From assembly GCA_030248135.1 (NCBI GenBank), contig JASANC010002015.1, positions 1 to 64,000 on the forward strand: a stretch of DNA of 64,000 nt, written 5' to 3'. Below the pieces are notes generated by a model, which saw nothing but the letters and a program-made list of their open reading frames with translations, was not told the DNA's origin and searched no databases. This DNA comes from Theristus sp. LFF4_11. Its lineage: Eukaryota > Nematoda > Chromadorea > Monhysterida > Xyalidae. Positions 1 to 12,008 of the stretch are shown here, piece after piece. A program made the position numbers and the translations under genes. Position 1 is the stretch's first letter. Each line of letters opens with the position of its first letter.

Positions 1-1074
1 GTCCCAGCGGTATCAAAGCATGGTAATTGGCGTTGCTTCAGTTCTGCGACAAAATGCGTTTGCAGACGCGTCGAAAGGAACTCAGTTTCATGCTTGATTC
101 AAACTGGCCCCAGTGACTCCAACCGTGTCACTGGGACCCGGTTCCGCAACTTTTGAATTGCCGCGTAACGCATGAAACTGCTAATATCTCTGTGCGCGCA
201 TTCAGTCGCAGAACCAAAATATAAAACATAATAGCTGGTGGTTGTGTGTGTTGAACTTGTTAAGTTGTAAGAATCACAGTTGTAATTGATGTGCCAAACT
301 TTTTGTCTCATATTCCGGCTGCAGAACTTCTCCGCTGAAATAAGAAAAAAAGACCTTCTCACCGAAACATCTTTCTCGAAATACTTTATCGTCACTGTCC
401 GCACCGTCAGGATGAACTGTAATAATCATCAGGGAATGTTTTTTGTCAAACTGTGCCAAACACACAGACGAAACGCTAGATACAGTCGAACTCTAAATGA
501 TGGGGAATCAGCTGATCGGTTGCGATCACGGTATGCATGCTTTCTGTGCAGAAAGTGCCATTGTTGGGACGGAGTTTGGTTTGCACAGAAAGCATGCATA
601 CCGTAACCCCAACCAATCAGCGGATTCCCCATAATTGTGCCGCGTTTCGTACGCCTGTCCAGGCGCCAGCCAGCAAGAGAAACCAGACTAGGCGTCGCAG
701 TGCGCAACTGTTGCGGCGGAACACCGCGCCGATTCCGTGCATGTTGGTCGCGTCCGCGAACTCGCGCACGATTGTCCAGACGGTCGAATCTTTCGTCACC
801 ACCATGCTGTGCTTGACGCTCGGGGGAAATGGGCACTTTTGAAACTGGAATTTCAATGGTACAAGTAACTCAACAGCTTTTGCCACCAACAGTAATTAGG
901 TACCGTAAAGTCTTCCATATAAGGCCTCATTATATAAATTTGACAACAAAAAACTTCTGAAAAAAGTGGAATTTTGTGTGACAGCCTTATAAGTGGTAGG
1001 GGGGGGGGGGGCGGTAAAGCAAAGAATAGGAAGTCCTGGCTTTATAAACGGAGTGGAATTTTGACCAAATCAAA
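1..1074. repeat. 1.07-kb direct repeat, copy A (left edge clipped)
   Basis: This block is repeated almost base for base at 3060-4132, with a few substitutions and one- to three-base indels. Similarity stops near 1074, where copy A runs into the inverted-repeat element at 1075. The block begins at base 1, so the true left end may lie outside the window. Inside it are a copy of the GGTCCCGCG-type dispersed repeat (about 110-232) and a CAGTCGAACTC-type MITE (about 484-640). The open frames of 60-135 codons in this block occur in both copies and on both strands; they look like chance frames and I do not call them genes. Confidence 0.9.
484..640. mobile_element. Short MITE with CAGTCGAACTC terminus
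   Basis: The left end reads TACAGTCGAACTC and is followed by an AATCAGCTGAT segment that reappears inverted at the right side as CCAATCAGCGGATT. The centre contains GGTATGCATGCTTTCTG and its complement CAGAAAGCATGCATACC, giving a strong hairpin. Relatives lie at 3542-3698, at 42014-42190, and as the ends of the longer element at 28809-29604. A TA next to the terminus fits a Tc1/mariner-type MITE. The right terminus is degraded in this copy. Confidence 0.6.
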
Positions 1075-2022
1075 ATTATCTAAAAATGCGGAAGGCGCAT
1101 ATAAAAGGAGGAATATGGCTTTGGGTGAGGAGGGAAACTTGGGGTGGGAAAACTTTTTTTATATTTGGTGGGGGGGGCGGATAGAAGTAAATAATAGTTA
1201 TATTTTTGTGGGGGGGGTGTGTTGGGTGAAGAAGGTAGGAAATCACAGCATGTACAAAATTCTGCAAACTCTGTGCAGAAACAAAAAAATTTAAGACTGC
1301 AAAGCTTAATTGTTGACGTACGGAATGGCCGAGTAAACATGGCAGCTTTTGAATTTGAATAAAGAAAAAAGACGTTCAGAAACCCAATTGTGTACCAAAT
1401 TTGACGTGTTTTTTAACCAATGGATTCTTCGTGCTATCATGTTCATTCTTTCTCCTTTGCACATATAATTGGGAATTCTGTTGGCATTTTCTGAAAAAGA
1501 CAACTCCTAGTCTGTGACTGATCCCACCTTGATGGACTGCCTTATTAGTTCGGCCATACTGTACGTACGCACACACCAGTGACAAAATGTGTTGTCTTCC
1601 GTTGATTTTCATCCTCCTCCCCCAGTTCCAAAAACCCGAAGGTACTAAAATCCTGTGTATTGTTGTAGGAAGAGTGTGGATGTTGGCTCAACCGTCCGTC
1701 CCGTGAACAATTGCCTTCACCATTACCTCTGCGCAACGCTTTGTCGTGGGCAAAGCAGTGTCAGTGATCCAAGATCTAATCTCTATTTTAGTGGTTTTAG
1801 GTCACCATGCATCGAATGTGAACGCTTCGTTTGTCGAAAAAAGTAAGAGGGTTACCATGTGCAACCGAAATAATGAATAAACGGCGCAAAAATATGGCTC
1901 TTATGTACTTGTATCCGTGTGCCACATCAGAGATTTGAAAATAGTTGTCAAGCCAAGTTTCTCACTGCTTACGCAAAGCCATATTCCTCCTTTTATATGC
2001 GCCTTCCGCATTTTTAGATAAT
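1075..2022. mobile_element. 948-bp element with 49-bp perfect terminal inverted repeats
   Basis: Positions 1075-1123 and 1974-2022 are reverse complements over 49 bases, starting ATTATCTAAAAATGCGG on the left. The interior has no convincing transposase frame. It includes G-rich runs, TATTTTTGTGGGGGGG-like sequence and a nested copy of the mariner-like MITE at 1319-1563. The element begins exactly where direct repeat copy A loses similarity to copy B. I could not identify a clear target-site duplication. Confidence 0.75.
1319..1563. mobile_element. Mariner-like MITE, CAGTATGGCC family, copy 1
   Basis: The copy begins near TACGGAATGGCCGAGTAAAC and ends CGGCCATACTGTA. It shares the interior stretches ACATGGCAGCTTTT, CCCAATTGTGT and GACAACTCCTAGTCTG with copies at 15881, 24862, 34383 and 58041. 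TA at the ends fits Tc1/mariner target choice. It is about 245 bp long and has no coding capacity. Confidence 0.75.
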
Positions 2023-2039
2023 ATTCCGACTTTTACATA

Positions 2040-3059
2040 AGCCCCAAAAATTGAACAATATTCAGAATTCGTTGATTCTTCCGTACTTCCCATTGGGCAT
2101 CAGCGCACAGAATTTTTCCATTTTTCGTTTTGGAGAGATGTCGGCAGCTTCCATAGCCGATTTACCCGAAATCGTCACGATTCGGTATCAAAAATTGCTC
2201 ACATTAGATACGATTTAACCCAAAATCCGGGATCAGCGCATTGAATTACTCTGGACTACATGGGTTTCCAGTTCTTTTGTTTTTAAACCGGTTTCGCCAA
2301 TTTCCGCGGCCAATTCGCTCGAAATCGTCACTGTCAGCATACGCCAATGTCCACGGCCGATTCGCCCGAAATCGTCGAGATTCAGTATGTAGAGTGCTCA
2401 CATAAGAAAACTAACCCAAAATACGTGATCTGCGCATTGAATTACCCTGGAAAACACCCATTTCCTGTTTTTTGTTTCTGGACCGATTTCGCCAATTTCC
2501 ACGGCCGATTCGCCCTAAATCGTCACGATTCGGTAACTAGAGTTGCTCACAGAAGAAAACTAACCCAAAATCCGTGATCAGCGCATTGAATTACCGCGGA
2601 CTACACCAGTTTCTCATTTTTTTGTTTTTGGACCGATTTCACCCAATTTCCACGACCGATTCGGCCGAAATCGTCACCATTCAGTATCTAGAGTTACTCA
2701 CATAAGAAAACGAACCAAAAATTTGTGATCAGCGCATTGAATTACCCCCAACTACACCATTTTCCCATCTTTTGTTTTTGAACCGATTTCGCCAATTTCC
2801 ACGGCCGATTCGCCCGAAATCGTCACGATTCAGTATTTAGAGTTGCTCACATAAGAAAACTAACCCAAAATCCGTGATCAGCGCATTGAATTGCCCCGGA
2901 CTACACCAGTTTCTCATTTTTTGTTTTTGGACCGATTTCGCCAATTTCCACGGCCGATTCGCCCGAAATCGTCACGATTCAGTATTTAGAGTTGCTCACA
3001 TAAGAAAACTAACCCAAAATCCGTGATCAGCGCATTGAATTGCCCCCAACTACACCACT
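2040..3059. repeat. Satellite-like tandem array, ~149-bp unit
   Basis: The motif CAGCGCATTGAATTAC recurs near 2233, 2432, 2578, 2728, 2877 and 3027, and GGCCGATTCGCCCGAAATCG recurs with it. The later copies are spaced 146-151 bp; the first interval is longer. Roughly six diverged units are present. The array ends abruptly at 3059, where direct repeat copy B begins. I see no gene in it. Confidence 0.85.
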
Positions 3060-4132
3060 GTCCCAGCGGTATCAAAGTATGGTAATTGGCGTTGCTTCAG
3101 TTCTGCGACAAAATGCGTTTGCAGACGCGTCGAAAGGAACTCAGTTTCATGCTTGATTCAAACTGGCCCCAGTGACTCCAACCGTGTCACTGGGACCCGG
3201 TTCCGCAACTTTTGAATTGCCGCGTAAAGCATGAAACTGCTAATATCTCTGTGCGCGCATTCAGTCGCAGAACCAAAATAAAAAACATAATAGCTGGTGG
3301 TTGTGTGTTGAACTTGTTAAAGTTGTAAGAATCACAGTTGTGATTGATTTGCCAAACTTTTTGTCTCATCATATTCCGGCTGCAGAACTTCTCGGCTGAA
3401 ATAAGAAAAAAACCTTCTCACCGAAACATCTTTCTCGAAATACTTTATCGTCACTGTCCGCACCGTCAGGATGAACTGTAATAATCATCAGGGAATGTTT
3501 TTTGTCAAACTGTGCCAAACACACAGACGAAACGCTAGATACAGTCGAACTCTAAATGATGGGGAATCAGCTGATTGGTTGCGATCACGGTATGCATGCT
3601 TTCTGTGCAGAAAGTGCCATTGTTGGGACGGAGTTTGGTTTGCACAGAAAGCATGCATACCGTAACCCCAACCAATCAGCGGATTCCCCATAATTGTGCC
3701 GCGTTTCGTACGCCTGTCCAGGCGCCAGCCAGCAAGAGAAACCAGACTAGGCGTCGCAGTGCGCAACTGTTGCGGCGGAACACCGCGCCGATTCCGTGCA
3801 TGTTGGTCGCGTCCGCGAACTCGCGCACGATTGTCCAGACGGTCGAATCTTTCGTAACCACCATGCTGTGCTTGACGTTCGGGGGAAATGGGCACTTTTG
3901 AAGCTGGAATTTCAATGGTACAAGTAACTCAACAGCTTTCGCTACCAACAGTAATTAGGTACCGTAAAGTCTTCCATATAAGGCCTCATTATATAAATTT
4001 GACAACAAAAAACTTCTGAAAAAAGTGGAATTTTGTGTGACAGCCTTATAAGTGGTAGGGGGGGGGGCGGTAAAGCAAAGAATAGGAAGTCCTGGCTTTA
4101 TAAACGGAGTGGAATTTTGACCAAATCAAAAT
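3060..4132. repeat. 1.07-kb direct repeat, copy B
   Basis: This is the second copy of the block at 1-1074, in the same orientation, starting GTCCCAGCGGTATCAAAG. It carries the same internal MITE (3542-3698) and dispersed repeat (about 3170-3292). To the right of 4132 the sequence continues through TTTTGGTTTCCCGCCG and a G-run. Copy A lacks this because the 1075-2022 element starts there. Confidence 0.9.
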
Positions 4133-7100
4133 TTTGAATTTTTTGGTTTCCCGCCGTGTGACACTCCGCCCACTTTTGGGTGGGGGGGGGGCTTATAAGT
4201 GGGAGGAACCTTATATGCAAAACTTTACGGTATTGGACATGCACGGCAAAAACTATGTTGGACAAAAGTGGTCACTATGGATTTTAATGTGGTTGACTGT
4301 CACAGTTTAAAACTGACTGTGACTAGTGATTATTGGGTGGGCTGGCAAATCTTTCTGAATGATGTGGTTTTACTTTTTTACCTGTGTTTTTCTTGAACGT
4401 ATTGTGGTTACTGTACTTTTGCCAACCGGTACTGCACACGGTCGCGGTTCGTCATTGTTACTTGGAAGGCATGAGACTGCTAAATCAAGGTGATGAATTG
4501 AAAATGAAAAAAAAATATCGGGTCACATGAGCACGAGCGTCAGCGCAAAGATGGCGTGTTTGCACAGTGACTTTTTTTATTTTGCCACTGCAAATAAACC
4601 ATGAATGCAGTATCTAATCTGTTGCATAATCTGAATTCGTTCAATGATTTTCACGTTTCACCCCATGCTCTCAGTCGACTGTTTTGCTATTGACAGTGGT
4701 GACGTAACGTTGTACAATAGTTGGGGATACACAAAATCCAGAAGTTGAATCTGTGTTTTCAAACACAATTTTTGAAGAGCAAACTGGTTTGTAGATGATT
4801 TGCACACACAGTTACACACCTTAGCATAGTTTCAGTCATGTGTCTAATTTATCAGTAACACTACCGCAAGCCACAAGGAAATTTGGCTTCTCAACCGAAA
4901 CAAAATTCAGTGCCTCCGATAATGATGAGTGAGTCCACGCGAGTAGTCCACAGTGAATTCAAAACATTTTGACGCCCACTACTGTGTTCGAGCTTCACCC
5001 AAATACGCAACCAGTCGAACTAAATGCAATTTAAGCAGGACTAGGTGCTACAAATGGCTCATTCCAACATAGGCCACGATTTGGAGTGCCGTCGATGCTT
5101 GAAACACATTTCGGGGCAAGGGGAGGGGCGTGCAAGAGGGTTCATTAAAGCAGAACAACAACAACAACAGCAAGTATAACAGTGAGTAGCTGCGCTTTCT
5201 GGTTTGCTTTCTGGGTCGTCGCTGCATGCTTGCGTGTAATTCTGCTTTCAGTTTCGGTGGCTTCTCGTTCGTGAGTATTTACCACTGCTGGATTAGTGGT
5301 CGCTGTTATATTTGCATTGCAGCCAATGTTTGAGTTCAGAAAACGCGTTCAGGAAAACGTAAATTTTTAACGTTTGTGCGTTCCGAAATATACGTGTAAG
5401 ACCAGAATTTATGATCCCCTACATTTCTTCTTGGTTTTAGCCAATGTGAATAAACGTCGAGACAAGGTACTACTCCATTTTAAATGTTTTGAGTTTTTAA
5501 AGCTATACGTGTAGCAAACATGCACATGCTCATTGGCATAAGACTTTTGACGTTTCAACAAATCCTGATGCTTTTCCTTCATGTCTCGCGTTATAATCCA
5601 TGGTATTTTTGCTTACTTCATTCATAAACAGCATAGAAACATTAGAAATTCACAATTTTGGCCCGACATCAATTGTAGATTCTCACACAAAACATTTCAT
5701 GGCGCATTTCATAGCAGTTTTCAATCGTATAAATTTAGGGATTTTCGTGTGTAGCGGCGCTCAACTTAGCGTCATTCTTTAGTGGAATGCCAGAAATACT
5801 GCCATTTACTCTGGAATGAACCAAATTCAGCTTTTGTATACTTTTCAGACATGGCACAATGTCAATCAAAATTATGTCGCTTCTGGGATTGCAATGTTAT
5901 GCTTGTTGTGTTTGTTCTTGTCGGAATTTCACTACTAGTCTTTCGTTTCCTGAATTTCAATGACACCGTTTTCAATTGTGCACAGAAATTTGTGTTGGTA
6001 TGTATTAGCAACAGACGTGTCTACGTTTTCTATTTTGTATCAAACGATTTTGTCAATCTGTTGGTTCATGTTGTTTGTTGTTTTCAGTGTTGTATTGACA
6101 TTTTTATTTTTGGACAATAACCATTGTTTAAAACTTGAAAAGAAGAATGCAACCGCACTGGTGAATAAGACGATAAACAAGGAGTTATAGCAAAAGGGGT
6201 TTCCACCACACAGATAAACTGTTTTATCATGTGCCAGTTTTAGCATATATAACCCATGGACCATAATATTTTGCGTGGTCATACATTATAACGGTCGCCG
6301 CTGTAAGATAGGTTTTGGCTTCTGCAGAAACGGAAACTCCGCGCGAAACTGTAATTCAATCGCAGCGCAAGAGAATCCAGCGAATTCGATGTGTGCGCCA
6401 TCGTTTACGTCTTTCTTTCGCTGACTTTATTCCCTTCGAGGTCCATTCATAGCATAGCGGTGTACTAACCGTGTTTTTTCTTCTTCAAAAAAGCCAAGAC
6501 CGTCGGGTTCCTGGTTAGACGCTGAAGATTAGAATCAAATGAGCCTTGTTGTTGTGGGTCGTTGTATCATTGTATTCTTCCAAAGCGCTTGTTTGCAGCG
6601 TCTTGATTATGTCTTTCACACGAAGTCATTTGTCTTTTTTACGGACTTTCTTTTGGGGTGTGTTTTCTTTCATCAACGTGTTGTATCTGATTTGAGTTCC
6701 GTATCCAATTTTTGAGCCTGTATTTTTCTGGGGACTTTGCAATGTTATTCAATTTTGAGAAATTCCTTAGAAATGAAAAAAGGCAACTGTGTGTAGCTCA
6801 CAATAGCCGACAAAACACGTTTCACCGCACGACAGAAGTAACACGAATTTCCTTCTGAGGAAATTCTCAGGGTACGGAAAAAGCAACCGTCTGAAACATC
6901 TGTTGAAGCGCCCCATGGATAAAGTCGCCTAATCCGAATCGGACATTGGTATGTTCGTGAGCATGTTGTTGTTGTGTTAGTATGTCTTTGGTCTCCAGGG
7001 TTCATCATCAGCATGCGCCGGTCACATGAGAGTTCGGGCGCACGGCAAAAAAAATGCTGCTTCTGTGGAAGCAAGCCGCAAGACATGCGGCCATAGCAAA

Positions 7101-10100
7101 GGTTTGCGCGCACAGTTTCGGTGCGTATACATTCTGCGCGTGTGTCTGCGTTCACAGACGACGCTGTCAACAGGCAATCAATATGGTGCTCATATGGCAC
7201 GGTGCGGGAACACGCTTCCTAGTTACTTTTATCTCAACCTATCTAATCCTCCCGTGTCGGATGTACGGTTTTTTGTTGCATATGGTTTCTTTGTTGAACT
7301 CGGAACAGTATGTTATGTTATGTTATTGAGTTCGTTACATGAATATTTGCAGGTAAACAGGTTTTATTCACGGATGATTACGACCTACGCAAAAGGGCTG
7401 GTTAGTTTGCTGGTGATTGACACGTTGGTGACGTATAGCGCGAAACAAGCAATAGCTGATGTTACATTATTTATTCCATTCATCCATCCTGCTAATAGTC
7501 ATGCCCAGCTATAACAAGCACTGATTAGCCCACAAACTCCTATTTTTTGCCCCCTTTTATCGTTTCATGAGCTGAACAAACAATCAACGTACCTCGGTTC
7601 CGTGTTTTTCTATTACAAAGTTCAGCGTCAGCTCACACATTTGCGACGACAACAGAAATAGCTCACCGAACACACACATATGCGCTTGATCAGTGACGTT
7701 CAACGGCTTATAGATGCAGGGCTCGTTAGAACGCTCGTTCCGTGGCCTCGCCCATGCTCGTTAAAACGCTTATTGTCGTGTGTTCGCCCGCCAACAAGAC
7801 TCCAAGTCCAACTGATCGTCTTCTCTTGTGCACAGTTGTTGTTGTTGTTGTTCGGTTTTAGTTTCGCAAATTCTGCCAGCTCTTGATTCTACTGTTTTAG
7901 TGTTTCGTGGACATTGTGAACTGTTTTCCACAGTCGCTTTCTGCTGTGGCGTGTCGCGTCACGCACACCGCAGTCGAAGCAGCCATGACAGAGACAGCAA
8001 AAACATGGCGTAGGAAATGATGCGCACTTGAAATGTAACGCTCAGTCGAGAGCGATAGACAGTGAAGTGAGCGTTATATTTTGAAACTCCATTGAACAAC
8101 AAAAACAACGACAAAAATTGCGTGCCCACTCACGCATATAAGCACAATCAAACTTATATATACTGCTTGTGTTCCGCTTCACCGTTGCTACTCGCATCTG
8201 CTCGTGTTCTCTAGTGGTGCAGTGCTTTTCGCATCTCCAGATCCTTTTGCCCGCTCACAGTCTCATGACCACGACCAGAAACCATTGAGACACGCTGCTC
8301 TTCTTTTCCTTTTTGTCATTCACTGTGTCGCGTTTTTGGTTTTCTCGAAAGCAAATCGGAAAAGCGAAATCGGAAAACTTTATCTCGTTCCGGTTCTTTT
8401 TGTCTGGCGTTTTGCTCGTGCGTTTTTGTGTTGTATTTCTGGAACTGAGCAGGCAACGTCGTCATTGGCACGCACCCTGTCATTCACCAGTCAAAATGAT
8501 GTTAGTTATTTTGTTTTGTAATTCTTTAGCATGTCACAACAGCATGTTACATATCATCCGCGATTCACGACACACGATAGCGGAGCATTCAATGCCCAGT
8601 GCATCCGATTTATGAAGCAGAAACATGCGAAGCTGATTGAAACATAAAATTCAACTTTTTCCAGTGTTTCACATGTAATTTGAGATTTCCGCTTTATTTG
8701 CACAAGGTGAGCCAAAAAGTAGGTTCTGTGTTTTTTTTGTTTGGAGCTCTCACGATTTCAAAACGCGCCGCTCTCACGAAAATTCGGCCCACCAGTGTAG
8801 CGATGACAAAATGGTCGCACATTACCACGGAACTGTCGAAATGTCGCCGAAACCATTTTTGAGGAAGTTGTCAGAAAATGTGGAACACGCACAAAAAAAA
8901 ACGGATCAGCTCACAGCAAGCCGCGACAGCGCTAGGAAGTTCCTTTGACGCGTGTGTCGGATCGTTGGAGTAAGCGCGCAGACGGAGGAATGAAAAAAAA
9001 ACGCTCTGAGAAACTGCGTGAGAGAGAAAATGCCCCAAAAGCGTTCGACGAATGCGACAAAACGGGTTCAGAGCGAGACTTCAATTTCGGGTTGCATGTG
9101 GGTTTTTTTCTCTTCGTTTGTTATTGGTGCCGTTTTCTGTGATTATGGTCGCCGACAAGAGTCCGAAGTGAGTGTGCAGCAAAAAAAAACCTATTGGCTC
9201 TGTCGCCGTGTGCGTGTGTGTGTGTGTGCCAATTATGAGCCGAGACAAGAGACAAACTGCCCCCGAAGTGTCCGCCGCGCTGAAAACGCCACAGAAATGC
9301 CGTTACTTTCGGGCCGGGCCGGGCCACGGTTTCTTGTTTTTGGCCACTCACTCACACAGACGCAGCCATTCCATGCCACCTCATGTTCGCTATTTTTTTC
9401 TGTCATTTCTGTCATTCTTTTAGCACAAGTTCGTTCCGTCTGTTTTTTTGTGTGCTCGTTTCCATGCGACTCACTGTGTTTCTATATTTGTTTCGTTCTT
9501 TTTCTTGTTTGCACAGGCTTGTCATGAACAAAAGGCACAACCAACGCAAATTTTGTTTGTTTACAAACAAAATTGCGGATATGCCATTTGTTGTTGTTGC
9601 AATGCTCTCTACAGGCAAGCGGTTTGGTGGTTCCTGGTGAAAATTTTTGTTTTTGAAATTCTGTTTTTTATTTTTCACCGCTGAAATTTGCAGGGCTGTT
9701 GACCCGTGCCTTCGGTACGGTTAGAAAGAAGCTTTCGATTTTGATGTCGATCATCTTTTACCCGTTTTTTATTGAGTAAAGAATTTTTTATAGTCGTTTT
9801 AATGAAGGGCCTGTTTTTTTTAGTTTGTTTAGTTATATCATTCCACAATTTCAACTGAACAACGTACCAACACCAAGCAATCCATAATCGTTGATTTTGA
9901 TATCGATCACTTGCAATCACTTGTAATCAGTTGTTTAAATCAGCTTTTCTTGCATGGTTCAAAGAAACATACATTTACTAGCTAAACCAAAGTGTTGAAG
10001 CTAAATATTTTTTAGCTTGCTTGTGCAAAAAACGTTGTTTTTGCGCCTTTCGTTATTGCCCTGTTGAAAAAAACGGCCCGATTACAAGCGCCTAATTTTA

Positions 10101-12008
10101 CTATACTGAGTTTTCTGAACCATTTAAAAATTTAAAAATAACCCAAGCGAAGTCCGTTTGATAAAGAAAAACAAATGGAAGACACGAAGTGATATTTTAA
10201 TACCCGTTTTTCAAAGAAGCAACGTGATTATAATATTGTTTTTCTCATAGTTGGAACTCGTTTAATTAAAAATAAATGCGAAAAAGCAACCGTTTTCAGA
10301 ACACCCGGTGTAAAACGCCCGCTTTTGTTTTGCTTCGTCGCTTTTTTTACCCGCTTACCCTACGCCTAAACTAAACTCTCACCTAAGCCAAGACTTTTCA
10401 ACAAAATAATATTGAAATTTAATTATTTTGAACCCAAAGTGTAGCTTGTATGTCAATGGCGCTTTGCGGTCGGATTTTCAAAAACGATTCAAAACTTTTT
10501 TAAAGACCGTTTTTTTCATCTTTCGCAGTTGATCATGATGTTTTGAGCAGCAACAATTGCCATTTGCCCATCGTACGCTAAACAGTCGCTGTTTGACTAA
10601 AGAGTATCATGATGACTTCAGCTATGAAAAGCGATACAAAGAACTTAGAAGATGGATTATATAAAGTACAGTGTGACAGTCCTCCTGGTCTTCTCAATCA
10701 AGGCGGGGTCAGTCGCAGACTAGGAGTTGTCTTTTTTCAAAAAAAATCATGCTGTTTTCTAGTCAAGGTTCCAATGGACAATGAGCGAACAGAAGAGCAC
10801 AAACAATTGTCACTGCACTGGGAGCTCATCCATGTGATGGATACATTGTGCCTGAAAAATGGTGTGGCGACAAATAAAAGTCGATAAATCATTCGTGTGT
10901 ATTCTGTGGTCTCAGGCAGACAAAACTGGACAAAAAGGCTTTTATTGTGAGCCACTGCCACGAACAAAAATCAGTCAAACAAATATATGTGCCAGATGTT
11001 ATTGGTATCGATACTGCGCATTGAAAGAGCGTTCGCGTTTGTGTGTACAGTCAGGCAGCTATTGCCACTGACATTAGACGCTGTAGCTAAAAGCGTCAAA
11101 TCGGCCAAACACGCGTTAGCGTTCTGCAACCTTTTGTGGTGTTATTTTCATTTTTGTGCCTTTATTTGCCGGAAATTTCTACACATTTTATTCCCAAAGT
11201 TCGATGATGAATGATGCAAGATCAACCGTGACAAGTTCTGTTTCGAGCTCTCTGTTCAAAACTCTTATGATATTTCCACTTCATAATAGAAAAAACGCGC
11301 CAATCCTCTCCTTTCGCTTTGAAACGTTTGTACTTTCACAACAATTGTATTTACTACTACTGCTTTTCAACGTGCCCATTGCCATGCTTCCACTATTTGC
11401 TCAGCAATGTGTGACATAAAAATAGAAACGTCACACACATGGTGATGCAGTTCTCTCTGTCAACCAATTGTTTTTCATCAAAAAATTGATTATCTGGTTC
11501 CAACGCTCACATAAACGTATTCCCGAAACGAAGATTGATCACGCCGGAGCTGGTTGCGCGCAGAGAAGTGAACCGAAAGTATAGTATCGTCCTGAAATCG
11601 TTCTTATTATTTTCTCAGGAGAGAGAAAAAGGACCCGCGCGCGTCTCTCAGCGACATATTTGTGACAGCTATCTGGCACGAGCTGAACTCAACGCTACCA
11701 TATCACCGGCACGTTCGTTCGAGTGTACAAATTTCCACCATAAACAGCCGCTCACGCGGGTGGTTGGCTTCTGTTCGGTTCCGCGTCATTGCGTTTTTCG
11801 GCCCGCTGAAAAACGGGGCGGACACACGCACACGAATACACAGACCACCGAGACGAAGAATCTCCATATAAGAGCTTTTGGAATATATTTATATATTTAT
11901 TTTCGGCCACTGATATGGCGCAATCGACTATGGTGACATTCGTGGTTCGGCGTACGCCACAACAACACTGAAGCGCGCGCACACACGAAGACAGCGGCAG
12001 CAGTGGGC
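4133..12008. other. Gene-poor stretch, no supported coding sequence
   Basis: Open frames here are short, overlap on both strands, and none joins to others at phase-consistent splice sites. AT-rich stretches with runs of T dominate, with some (AAC)n near 5158-5172. A TATATATA-like stretch near 8150 and another near 11880 could be promoter sequence for the gene that starts at 12009, but the sequence alone does not prove it. About 10668-10760 is a partial copy of the mariner-like MITE (CAATCAAGGCGGGGTCAG then GACTAGGAGTTG). Confidence 0.5.

Noticed and set aside
429..836. 135-codon minus-strand frame, repeated at 3488-3895
   Set aside because: It lies in the 1.07-kb repeat, overlaps open frames on the other strand and crosses a MITE hairpin; no domain or splice context supports it.
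1..4132. LTR retrotransposon with 1.07-kb LTRs
   Set aside because: The interior holds a satellite and a TIR element, with no gag-pol frame, primer-binding site or polypurine tract visible.
5600..6190. Overlapping plus-strand frames with hydrophobic stretches
   Set aside because: Three frames overlap, none has splice-consistent partners, and composition reflects T-rich DNA.
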